A DNA stretch of 64,000 nucleotides from Hordeum vulgare subsp. vulgare (lineage: Eukaryota; Streptophyta; Magnoliopsida; Poales; Poaceae), in assembly GCF_904849725.1 (NCBI RefSeq), contig NC_058521.1:564034176-564098175 (forward strand), given 5' to 3'. The position numbers and the translations under genes are program-made. Below, in pieces: positions 24,574-35,648 of this stretch (position 1 is its first letter; the number at the start of each line of letters is the position of its first letter). The notes under the pieces were generated by a model. That model worked only from the letters and a program-made list of their open reading frames with translations. It had not been told where the DNA came from and made no database searches.

Positions 24574-26116
24574 TGATAACCCACAAGTATAGGGGATCCA
24601 TTGTAGCCTTTCTCGATAAGTAAGAGTGTCGAACCCAATGAGGAGCTAAAGGTACGACAAATATTCCCTCAAGTTCTATCGACCACCGATACAACTCTAC
24701 GCACACTTCACGTTCGCTTTACCTAGAACAAGTATGAAACTAGAAGTACTTTGTAGGAGTGATAGAATAGGCTTGCAAGAAAGTAAAGAACACATAAATA
24801 AAACTAGGGGCTAGTTAGATAAAGAAACAACTACGAGTGTCTAACGAGTGTGGAAAAGTGGTGGTAGGAGTTGCGGAATTGTCCCTAAGCAATTGACTAC
24901 GTTACTAGATCGATAGCAAGTATCATGTGGGAGAGGCCTCTGCTAGCATGTCATCCCTTACTTGGAATTCTATGCACTTATGATTGGAACTATTAGCAAG
25001 CTTCCGCAACTACTAACGTTCATTAAGGTAAAACCTAACCATAGCAATAAGATATATTAGTCCCCCTTCAATCCCATATGCATCAATTTCTATGCTAGGT
25101 TTGAAGCTTCTGTCACTCTAGCCTGCCAATACATAGTCCTATCAACATACAACTAACCCTATGGTGTGATCCACGCGCGCGATCATATGATGGGCACCAA
25201 AGGACAGCAACATAACCACAAGCAAATTAAACCAATCATAGCAATTCATCAATCACCAATAGGACAATAATAATCTACTCAGACATCATAGGATAGCAAC
25301 ACATAATTGGATAATAATATGTAGCATAAAGCACCATGTTCAAGTAGAGGGTACATCGGGTTGCGAGAGAGTGAACCGCTGAATATAGATGAGGGAAGAT
25401 GATGGAGATGTTGGTGAAGATGACAGAGGTGTTGGTGTAGATCGCCGTCACACGATGATGTCCCGGGCGGCGTTCCGGCGCCACCGGGAGAGAGGGGAGA
25501 GAGCCCCCCTCCTTCTTCTTCTTCCTTGACCTCCTCCCTAGATGGGAGAACGGTTTCCCCTCTGGTCCATGGTCTCCATGGCGGCGGAGGGGCGAGCGCC
25601 CCTCCGAGATTGGATCTCTCTCTCTCTCTCTCTCTGTGTGCTTCTATTTTTGCGCTCCCAAATTCTGCGTTTCACCGTTTCTTAAATTCCCGGAGATCCG
25701 TAACTCCGATGGGCTGAAATTTTAACACGATTTTCTTCCGGATATTATCTTTCTTGCAGCGAAAGAAGGGCTCCAACCGCCTTAAGGAGTGGCCACAAGC
25801 CCCCCTGCCGCGGGCCCACCCCTTGGTCGCGGCGACACGGCTTGTGGACACTCCGTGCATCACCTCGCGTTGATTCTTCTTCCCAAAAATCATAAATGTT
25901 CCAAAAAAAATCCCTGTAAGTTTTTATTATGTTTGGACTTCATTTGGTATGGATATTCTGCGAAACAAAAAACATGCAACAAACATGAACTAGCACTGGG
26001 CACTGGATCAATATGTTAGTCCCAAAAATAGTATAAAAAGTTGCCAAAAGTATATGAAAGTTGTAGAATATTGGCATGAAACAATCCAAAATTATAGATA
26101 CGACGGAGACGTATCA
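24574..26116 (-). repeat. 3' LTR of the 24574-31882 element
   Basis: 1543 bp. It contains a CT microsatellite near 25613-25635 that is clearly longer than in the 5' LTR (about 31389-31401). The two LTRs are otherwise very similar by eye, suggesting a fairly recent insertion. Confidence 0.87.
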
Positions 26117-29100
26117 GCATCCCCAAGCTTAATTCCTGCTCGTCCTCGAGTAGGTAAATGATAAAAAAGATAATTTTTGATGTCGAATGCTACCTAGCAT
26201 AATCTTGATCATATAATCTAATCATGGCATGAATACTAAAACACGAGTGATTCGAAGCAATAGTCTATCATTTGACATAAAGACAATAATATTTCAAGCA
26301 TACTAACAAAGCAATCATGTCTTCTCGAAATATCATGGCCAAAGAAAGTTATCCCTACAAAATCATATAGTCTAGCTATGCTCCATCTTCCCCACACAAC
26401 ATATTTAAATCATGCACAACCCCGGTTTTAGCCAAGCAATTGTTTCATACTTTAGTGTTCTCAAACCTTTTCAACTTTCACGCAATACATGAGCGTGAGC
26501 CATGTACATAGCACTATAGGTGGAATAGAATATGGTGGTCGTGGAGAAGACAAAAAAAGAGGAGATAGTCTCACATCAACTAGGCGTATCAATGGGCTAT
26601 GGAGATGCCCATCAATAGATATCAATGTGAGTGAGTAGGGATTGCCATGCAACGGATACACTAGAGCTTATAAGTGTATGAAAGCTCACAAAAGAAACTA
26701 GTGGGTGTGCACCCAACTTGCTTGCTCACGAAGACCTAGGGCAATTTTGAGGAAGCCCATCATTGGAATATACAAGCCAAGTTATATAATGAAAATTTCC
26801 CACTAGTATATGGAAGTGACAACATAGGAGACTCTCTGTCATGAATATCATAGTGCTATTTGAAGCACAAGTGTGGAAAGAGGATAGTAGCAATTGTCCC
26901 TTCTCTCTTTTCTCTCATTTTTTTGTGGGCTCTTTGGCCTCTTTTTTTTATTATTTTTTTTTGGTGGGCATCTTTGGCCTCTTTTTTATAAATGGGCTTC
27001 GCTGGCCTCTTTCATTTCCTCACATGGGACAATGCTCTATTAATGATGATCATCACACTTACAACTCAATACTTAGAGCAATGATGACTCTATATGAAAT
27101 GCCTTCGGTAGTGTACCGTGACAATGATCTGGCATAACAATGACATCAAAAAAATGGAAAAGCCATGGAAACATCATGCTAGCTATCTTACGATCATGCA
27201 ATGGCAATATGGAAGTGGTGGAACATGTCATGAGACAGAACGGTGGTAGTTGCATGGCAATATATCTCGGAATGGCTATGAAAATGCCATAATAGGTAGG
27301 TATGGTGGTTGTTTTGAGGAAGGCTATATGGTGGGTGTAATGCACCGGCGAAAGTTGCGGGGTACTAGAGAGGCTAGCAATGGTGGAAGGGTGAGAGTGC
27401 GTATAATCCATGGACTCAACATTAGTCATAAAGAACTCACATACTTATTGCAAAAGTCTATTAGTCATCGAAACAAGGTACTACATGCATGCTCCTAGGG
27501 GAAAGGTTGGTAGGAGTTAACCATCGCGCGATCCCGACCTCCACACATAGGATGACAATCAATAAATAAATCATGCTCCGACTTCATCACATAACGGTTC
27601 ACCATACGTGCATGCTACGGGAATCACAAACCTTAACACAAGTATTTCTACGAATACACAATTACTCACTAGCATGACTCTAATATCACATATTCATGTC
27701 GCAAAACTATTGCAAGGAATCAAACATATCATATTCAGTGATCTACAAGTTTTATGTAGGATTTTATGACTAACCATGTGAATGGCCAACTCCTGTTAAC
27801 TCTCTAAATAGGTATAAGTGAAGCATGAGAGTTTAATTCTTTCTACAAAAGATATGCCCCGCTCAAACAAATATAAGTGAAGCAAAAGAGCATTCTACAA
27901 ATGGCGGTTTTCTATGTGTAGGGAAACAGGCAATGCAAACTTCAAAAGATATAAGTGAAGCACAAGAAGCATTCTATAAAGCCAACCAAGGACTATCTCA
28001 TACCAGCATGGTGCATAAAATAAAAAGGAAAAATAAACACAAAGGACGCTCCAAGCATTTGCACATATCATGTGACGAATTAAAATATAGCTCCGGGTAA
28101 AATTACCGATAGATTGTAGACGAAAGAGGGGATGCCTTCCGGGGCATCCCCAAGCTTAGACGCTTGAGTCTTCCTTGAATATTACCTTGGGGTGCCTCGG
28201 GCATCCCCAAGCTTAGGCTCTTGCCTCCCCTTATTCCTTCATCCATCGTGCTCTCACCCAAAACTTGAAAACTTCAATCACACAAAACTCAACAAAACTT
28301 CGTGAGATCCGTTAGTATAATAAAATAAATCACCACTTCAAGTAATGTTGTGAACTCATTCTAAATTCATATAAGCATTATATCTACTATAATCCAACTT
28401 CACCATGGTTCATACCCCCAGATACTACCCATAGATTCATCAAAATAAGAGAACAATGCATAGAAAATAGAATCTGTCAAAACAGAACAGTCTGTAGCAA
28501 TCTGTATATTCCGTATACTTCTGGTATCTCAAAAAATCTGAACAATTACGAACGTCTATAAAATTTTCATATAAATCAGCAGCAAGAAGAATCAACTCAA
28601 AACCTCTTCCAGAATAAAAATGAAAATTAATTTCATGAGCAGAAAGTTTCTGTCTTTTCTCAGCGTGATCAAACAACTATCACCCAAACTAATCGTAAAG
28701 GCTTTGCTTGGCACATTATTTTTAAAAACACAAAGGAATTGTACAAGGGGATAATTATTTTTGTGAGAAACTTCCATGAAAAATTCTACATTGTTTCCAT
28801 GAGCATGAACACAAGTGTTCAAGGTCGACCCTCACTTCAACAATGCATCACCTTTCAATCACTTGTCTTTTTGAAAAAGTTTTACGTTCCCCTCTATATT
28901 TTTTGTTTTGTTTTTAAACTAAATAAAAGCACTCAACAGAAATAAATCACTCTCTAAAACTTCCGGGTTGTCTCCCAGGCAGCGCTTTCTTTAAAGCCAT
29001 TAAGCTAGGCATAAAGTGCTCAAGTAATGGATCCACCCGGATCCCAAGGTATATCAAAGCCAATTTTAATTAGCAATGATTTGAAATTTAGTAGTGAGCA

Positions 29101-29313
29101 CAAGGTAACATATATCATGCAATGACTAAGTCTAACTCTCTTCCTATGCATTGGCATGTCATAAAAGAACAATTCATGCACATCAAGTAAAGGCCAATAC
29201 ATAGCATAAACAGTTTCTTGCAATTTTATCGTATTGGAAACATAGAGAGGTGGAGATGTAGTTCCTCTCTCATAATAATTGCAAGTAGGAGCAGCAAGCA
29301 CATGCATATTATA
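26117..29313 (-). other. Non-coding 3' internal region of the 24574-31882 element
   Basis: Starts with the polypurine tract AAGCTTGGGGATGC (26117-26130). Colinear with 4735-6803 and 19410-21470, including the T-rich block near 26920-26970 and the hairpin pair 28128-28208. Homology with the protease-bearing elements fades after about 28700. No gene seen. Confidence 0.65.
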
Positions 29314-30213
29314 TTAATCAAAATCATCATGTTTAACATAAGGGACTATAGCTAGCTCATCTTCATAAGCATCATTCATATTGGCAACATGGCCACAAGC
29401 ATAGCATGCATCAAGTTCATCAAAAAGGGATATTTCAAACGAATCCAAGGGATCATAGCATTCATCCTTCGGTAAGAACGAAGGGAAATTAAACAATGTA
29501 TGATTTGAAGAGTTACTCTCATTAGAAGGTGGGCACGGGTAGCTAGTCCGCTCTTCCTCCTTTTGTTCTTCGCTCTCCTCGTCATCGTTTTCATCTAATG
29601 AGCTCATAGTTTCATCATTTTCTTCTTCCATAGTTTCCTGCAAAATATTAATCTCATCTTGGGAAGTAGAGAATTTCTCTTTAAATCATTCAATATGGGC
29701 ATTATATTCATAATTAGTATAACAATAACGAAGCATAGCCAAATTTTCAGATCGGTAAGGAACATCATCATTATCATCACACCTTTTAAACAGAGCCTCA
29801 ATTTCATAAGCACCCATAAAAGCAACAAACTCTTCTATATTATCCACATCATAGTAATTATATATACCATTAGCATAATAAGCCAAGGTTCTATGATCAT
29901 TAAACTCACAAGAAAAGGGAAGGTGTGGAGCCTTCATCCTAGAGCAACAAGTAACACCATGTCTCTTGCATAGTTCCCAAGCATACCATCTCAACAAATG
30001 GATTTGATCCCATAAAAGTTTCCCCTTTTGAGTCAAGCGATAATCCCTAAAGTATTCACGTTGATCCAACGTGTATCCCATTATATAATTGAATGGGGCT
30101 TTCTCAGGATTATTAAAGAAGTGCATAATATTTTCCACATAACGAGCCTCGAGGGTTTTAGGAGGTTCCCCATCTCCATGAGTAGCAAGTACACCTATTT
30201 TTTGGTATTTCAT
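29314..30213 (-). pseudogene. Unknown ORF of the non-autonomous element, one in-frame stop
   Basis: From ATG 30213 (MKYQKIGVLATHGDG) the frame runs 300 codons to 29314 and is broken once, by TGA at 29686-29688. The N-terminal part is rich in aromatic residues and cysteine (NYIMGYTLDQREYFRDY, CKRHGVTCCSR). The C-terminal part is very acidic (EEENDETMSSLDEND, EESEEQKEEE). It has no gag core, CCHC knuckle, protease or RT motif I recognise. Its position just after the primer site is where gag usually lies, so a structural or RNA-binding role is possible, but this is inference. Confidence 0.6.
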
Positions 30214-30321
30214 GTTCCATATCCATAACTAAAGATAGAGAACAACTTAGAACACCAAATAAATCTACTTAGTGATAAAGCAAACAAGCACACACGAGAA
30301 TATTCACCCCACGCTATTGCT

Positions 30322-30340
30322 CCCCGTCAACGGCGCCAGA
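30322..30340 (-). other. tRNA-Asp-type primer-binding site
   Basis: Minus strand TCTGGCGCCGTTGACGGGG, about 10 bases inside the 5' LTR end at 30350, with one substitution from the common GTTGCCGGGGA form. Confidence 0.75.
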
Positions 30341-30349
30341 AAAAGGTCT

Positions 30350-31882
30350 TGATAACCCACAAGTATAGGGGATCAATTGTAGCCTTTCTCGATAAGTAAG
30401 AGTGTCGAACCCAACGAGGAGCTAAAGGTAGGACAAATATTCCCTCAAGTTCTATCGACCACCGATACGACTCTACGCACACTTTACGTTCGCTTTACCT
30501 AGAACAAGTATGAAACTAGAAGTACTTTGTAGGAGTGACAGGTTAGGCTTGCAAGAAAGTAAAGAACACGTAAATAAAACTAGGGGCTGGTTAGATAAAG
30601 AAACAACTACGAGTGTCTAACGAGTGTGGAAAAGTGGTGGTAGGAGTTGCGGAATTGTCCCTAAGCAATTGACTACGTTACTAGATCGATAGCAAGTATC
30701 ATGTGGGAGAGGCCTCTGCTAGCATGTCATCCCTTACTTGGAATTATATGCACTTATGATTGGAACTATTAGCAAGCGTCCGCAACTACTAACGTTCATT
30801 AAGGTAAAACCAAACCATAGCAATAAGATATATTGGTCCCCCTTCAATTCCATATGCATCAATTTCTATGCTAGGTTTGAAGCTTCTGTCACTCTAGCCT
30901 GCCAATACATAGTACTATCAACATACAACTAACCCTATGGTGTGATCCACGCGCGCGATCATATGATGGGCACCAAAGGACAGCAACATAACCACAAGCA
31001 AATTAAACCAATCATAGCAATTCATCAATCACCGATGGGACAACGATAATCTACTCAGACATCATAGGATAGCAACACATCATTGGATAATTATATGTAG
31101 CATAAAGCACCATGTTCAAGTAGAGGGTACAGCAGGTTGCGGGAGAGTGAACCGCTGAATATAGATGGGGGGAAATGATGGAGATGTTGGTGAAGATGAC
31201 GGAGGTGTTGGTGTAGATCGTCGTCAAACGATGATGTCCCGGGCAGTGTTCTGGCGCCGCCGGGAGAGAGGGGGAGAGAGCCCCCCTCCTTCTTCTTCTT
31301 CCTTGACCTCCTCCCCAGATGGGAGAAGGGTTTCCCCTCTGGTCCATGGTCTCCATGGCGGCGGAGGGGCAAGAGACCCTCCGAGATTGGATCTCTCTCT
31401 CTGTGTCCTTCTGTTTCTGCGCTCCCAGATTCTGCGTTTCACCGTTTCTTAAACTCCCGGAGATCCGTAACTCCGATTGGGCTGAAATTTTAACACAGTT
31501 TGCTTCCGGATATTATCTTTCTTGCGGTGAAAGAAGGGCTCCAACCGCCTTAAGGAGTGGCCACAAGCCCCCTGCCGCGGGCCCACCCCCTGGTCGCGGT
31601 GACAGGGCTTGTGGGCACTCCGTGCATCGCCTCGCGTTAATTATTCTTCCCAAAAATCATAAATATTCCAAAAAAATCCTCGTAAGTTTTTATTACATTT
31701 GGACTTCGTTTGGTATGGATATTCTGCGAAACTAAAAACATGCAACAAACAGGAACTGACATTGGGCACTGGATCAATATGTTAGTCCCAAAAATAGTAT
31801 AAAAAGTTGCCAAAAGTATATGAAAGTTGTAGAATATTGGCATGAAACAACCAAAAATTATAGATACGACGGAGACGTATTA
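30350..31882 (-). repeat. 5' LTR of the 24574-31882 element
   Basis: 1533 bp, flanked on the right by the target duplication GCAGG (31883-31887). Terminal TGA has become TAA on the minus strand. Confidence 0.87.
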
Positions 31883-31887
31883 GCAGG

Positions 31888-32187
31888 GCACCAGAACGTG
31901 CCACAGATGCGATCTTGCGGAGACAGAAGATTGCGGCGGCGGAAAAGTACTTTCGATGATCTCGTGATTTTTTCTGGAATTTTTGGGATTATATAGGCGA
32001 AAGACCTAGGGCAGAGGTGGTCCAGGGAGCCCACAAGCCTGGGAGGCGCGGGCCCCCTGGCCGCGGCTAGGGGGCTTGTGGGATCCCTGGTTGCTCCCTA
32101 CCCTGGTTCTCAGGATCCCCGATCTTCTTCTGTTTCGGAAAAAATCTTTTTGGAAGTTTCGTTCCGTTTGGACTCCGTTTAAAATCC
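31888..32187 (-). repeat. Outer right LTR of the compound, second piece
   Basis: Continues the LTR interrupted at 24573. This piece is very like 4250-4550 of the outer left LTR, and unlike the middle LTR. It ends with AATCC, duplicated at 33737-33741 around the next insert. Confidence 0.8.
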
Positions 32188-33736
32188 TGCTACTTCTCAA
32201 ACAACAGCGCCAGAAATTGACACGTTGACGGAGATTGGGCTTGCGTTGGTTTTTCCCTTGAAGAGGAAAGGGTGATGCAGCACAGGAGCAGTAAGTATTT
32301 CCCTCAGTTTGAGAACCAAGGTATCGATCCAGAAGGAGGGTCTCGTCAAGTCCAGAGTACCTGCGCAAACACAAACAAGCTTGCACCCAACGCTTCAAAG
32401 GGGTTGGCAATCCCTTAAAGATTGTTTGCAAAGTGAGATGTGAAGGCGGAAAGTGCAACAAAGTAAAAAGTGTAAGGCTGAAAATATGGTGTGGAGTAGA
32501 CCCTGGGGGCCATAGTGTTCACTAGAGGCTTCTCTCAAAATAGCAAGTATTACGGTGGGTGAACAAATTACTGTCGAGCAATTGATAGAACCGCGCAAAG
32601 TCATGACGATATCTAAGGCAATGATCTAGCATATAGGCATCACGTCCGAGACAAGTAGACCGATACTTTCTGCATCTACTACTATTACTCCACACATCGA
32701 CCGCTATCCAGCATGCATCTAGTGTATTGAGTTCATGACGAACAGAGTAATGCTTTAAGCAAGATGACATGATGTAGAGGGATAATCTCAAACCAATGAT
32801 GAAAACCCCATCTTTTTACCCTTGATGGCAACAACACGATACGTGCCTCGCTACCCCTTCTGTCACTAGGTGAGGTCACCGCACGGTATGAACCCAAAAC
32901 CAAGCACTTCTCCCATTGCAAGAATCATAGATCTAGTTGGCCAAACAAAACCCACAACTCAAAGAGAATTACAAGGATATGAAATCATGCATAAGAGAGA
33001 TCAGAAGAAACTCAAATAAGATTCATAGATAATCTGATCATAAATCCATAATTCATCGGATCTCGACAAACACACCGCAAAAGAAGATTACATCGGATAG
33101 ATCTCCATGAAGATCATGGAGAACTTTGTATTAAAGATCCAAGAGAGAGAAGAAGCCATCTAGTTACTAGCTATGGACCCGTAGGTCTATGGTGAACTAC
33201 TCACGCATCATCGGAGAGGTCATGGTGTTGATGGAGAAGCCTTCCGTGTCCGAATCACCCCTCCGGCGGGGCACCAGGACGTGCCCCAGATGGGATCTTG
33301 CGGAGACAGAAGCTTGCGGCGGCGGAAAAGTGATTGCGATCGTCCTCTGTTTTTTTTGGGAATATTTGGGAATATATAGGCGCAAGATCTAGGTCAGTGG
33401 ACGTCCAGGGGGCCCACAAGCCTGCATGGCGCGGCCCCACTGGCCGTGGGGTGGGGGCTTGTGGGGCCCGTGGGGCTCTTCTGGCTTGGCTCCCAAGTCC
33501 CCCGATCTTCTTTCGTTCCAGAAGAAATCTTTTCGGGGATTTTCTTCCGTTTGGACTCCGTTTCAAAATCTCCTCTGAAAGGGGTCAAAAACATGGAAAA
33601 AAATAGGAACTGGCACTTGGCACTGAATTAATAACTTAGTCCCAAAAAATAAATAAAAGGCATGCAAAACATCCAAAGTTTGACAAGATAATAGCATGAA
33701 ACCATCAAAAATTATAGATACGTTGGAGATGTATCA
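32188..33736 (-). mobile_element. Solo Gypsy LTR
   Basis: 1549 bp, minus strand TGATACATCTCCAACG at 33736 to GAAGTAGCA at 32188, flanked by perfect AATCC duplications (32183-32187, 33737-33741). No internal domain. It belongs to the same family as the LTR it interrupts. It fixes the family's LTR ends, which helps define the other copies. Confidence 0.9.
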
Positions 33737-33741
33737 AATCC

Positions 33742-33908
33742 TCCTCTGAAAAGGGTCAAAAACACGGAAAAAAAAACAGGAACTGGCACTTGGCACTGAG
33801 TTAATAAGTTAGTCCCAAAAAGATATAAAAGGCATACAAAACATCCAAAGTTTGACAAGATAATAGCATGAAACCATCAAAAATTATAGATACGTTGGAG
33901 ACGTATCA
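33742..33908 (-). repeat. Outer right LTR of the compound, third piece
   Basis: Final 167 bp of the outer LTR, ending GACGTATCA (plus strand) at 33908 and followed by LINE sequence. Confidence 0.8.
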
Positions 33909-35648
33909 GGAAGCCGTCGGGTTGAGGTGCTTTATTATGTTTCATTTCGAAAACCGCGTTTCTGACCTCATCCTATGAGTAGAGTTTAGTAAGTAAGCCA
34001 TTTTCCTCATTTGAAACCTAGGGTATATCCTCTGTCTGAGCCTCATCCGGTGTGAAATTACCTAATAATTTTTAATGTATGACTTTAGTTGTTCATGGCC
34101 CTCGATCGTTCCCTCCTCCTGTATTAGAGAATTAATACGCTTTTTCCTGTGTGTGCCATTGTTAATACTATGAAAATAGCGGATATTTGAGTCTCCTTCT
34201 AGGATAAATTGGGATTTGGATCTTTGATACCATTTTAACTCTTCCTCATGCAGAAGTTTCGCTATTTGTGCATTCAATTGGCTTTTTAACTCAATCTCTT
34301 GCGTAGATAACAAGCGAATTTCTGCTAATGCCTCTAAAGCATCAATGGTCAAGGATAGTCGTTCCTTTTCTTTTTTAATTAAACCAGTGGTATGGCGAGC
34401 CCAACCAACGAGGTGTGAGTGTAAAGCACGAATCTTATTGTTCCACCTCTGAATTGGCGTGTCACCAGCCATCGGTCTTTCCCAAATTCTTTTAACCATC
34501 TCATGGAACTCCTCACGATGTAAACACCCAAGTTCAAACTTGAAACATGGTTTACATTGTGGTCTAGGCATGCCAGTGGTCAATAGAATGGGAGCATGGT
34601 CCGACAACCCCGCAATATGTTCAAGAGCCCGTACTAACACCAGTGGGAACTTAGATTCCCAATCAGAATCCATCAGTACACGGTTTAGCTTTTCGTATGT
34701 GGGTTCAGGGAGAGAATTAGGCCAAGTGAACTGTCTCCCAACCATTGTAATTTCTCTTAAGTTCAAGTTGTCAATGACTGCATTGAACAAAAGAGGCCAA
34801 CGACTATCGAACCGTCCTCTACTTTTCTCAAATGGAAACCTAAGCAGATTGAAATCCCCTCCAATGATTAGAGGATGAGGGTTATCTTTTTCCAAGTTTA
34901 CCATTTCATAGAGAAAAGCCGTCTTAGCCACCTCCTAGGCCAACCCATACACGGTAACAAGACTCCAAATGAAGTTATTGGCTTTATTACGGATGTGCAT
35001 TTTTATATGAAAAATCACCATCTGTGGCATCCAACACTTCCAAGTCTCTGTCGCGATACCTAGTAAAATGCCACCAAACTGGCCGTTGGGGGGTCGCGAG
35101 TACCACTCAAAATATATACCGCCTGAAAGATGGTTCAATAGAGATTGAGAGAAGTCACGTCTCCCGGTCTTAGAAATTGCCAAGAAATCCAAATAATGAT
35201 CCCAAATGCAACTAGCAAAGTGCAAATGTTTAGCCAACTCACCAAGACCTTTGCTATTTGTGAACATGCCATTCATCGGGAAACCGTGGGGAATTTGGAT
35301 GACTTTGCCCGTCTCCGGGACGCCTTGTTGGTGGTAGATTTTGATTTCCGACTCGATGCTTTTAACTCATACAATGAGATCAAACCGTCGTCATCCAAAC
35401 CTCCCTCCAACACCTCACCAATTAGATGATAAAAAAGTTGACCATCTGATGTGGCAACCGCTTCTTATTCATCCACATAGGCGGCAATCAACTTAGTCGA
35501 AACTTTAGGAATAACCGTAAGACGATCGAATTCCATATGCCTAAGACATTACTTGAAACATCTACTAGACTTTTACAACTACCCAGATTAAAGCCTACAC
35601 TAGAAAGCTTTGAATGAATTGCATTTGAAGGAAAAGAAAGAAAAGACG
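33909..35648 (-). pseudogene. LINE ORF1 C-terminus and ORF2 endonuclease
   Basis: On the minus strand, ORF1's tail (SFLSFPSNAIHSKLSSVG) begins at 35648. ORF2 starts near 35276 and encodes an APE-type endonuclease with IWDHYLDFLAISKTG, GGDFNLLRFPFEKSRGRFDS (Asp/Asn metal-site region) and GLSDHAPILL (catalytic SDH). It nicks target DNA for target-primed reverse transcription. A region rich in K and E and then HNKAPQPDGF lead to the RT, which resumes at 3119 after the Gypsy compound. A TAG stop near 34936 and later frameshifts disable it. Confidence 0.87.

Larger units (their letters stand above)
24574..31882 (-). mobile_element. Complete non-autonomous Gypsy-type element
   Basis: 7309 bp with LTRs 24574-26116 (3') and 30350-31882 (5') and a perfect 5-bp duplication GCAGG at 24569-24573 and 31883-31887. 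LTRs run TGATACGTCTCCGTCG to GTGGGTTATCA; the 5' LTR start has mutated (TAATACG). A polypurine tract (26117-26130) and a tRNA-Asp-type primer site (30322-30340) are present. The 3' internal region is homologous to that of the host compound, but the coding region holds a different, unknown ORF and no protease, RT or integrase. It is inserted in the outer right LTR of the compound. Confidence 0.88.
3125..33908 (-). mobile_element. Compound Gypsy array LTR-internal-LTR-internal-LTR, with nested inserts
   Basis: Three related LTRs of about 1.55 kb (3125/3173-4719; 17859-19394; 23491-33908, split by inserts) flank two internal regions, all on the minus strand. The outer ends abut the LINE: bases GATAG (3120-3124) and GGAAG (33909-33913) fit a degraded 5-bp target duplication, and joining the LINE across it restores the reading frame. 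The middle LTR has a polypurine tract on one side and a primer-binding region on the other, so it serves both internal regions. Nested inside are elements at 6804-16180, 24574-31882 and 32188-33736. LTR starts (TGATACGTCTC) and the Asp-type primer site resemble the Sabrina-related Triticeae Gypsy families; the exact family is not settled. Confidence 0.75.
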
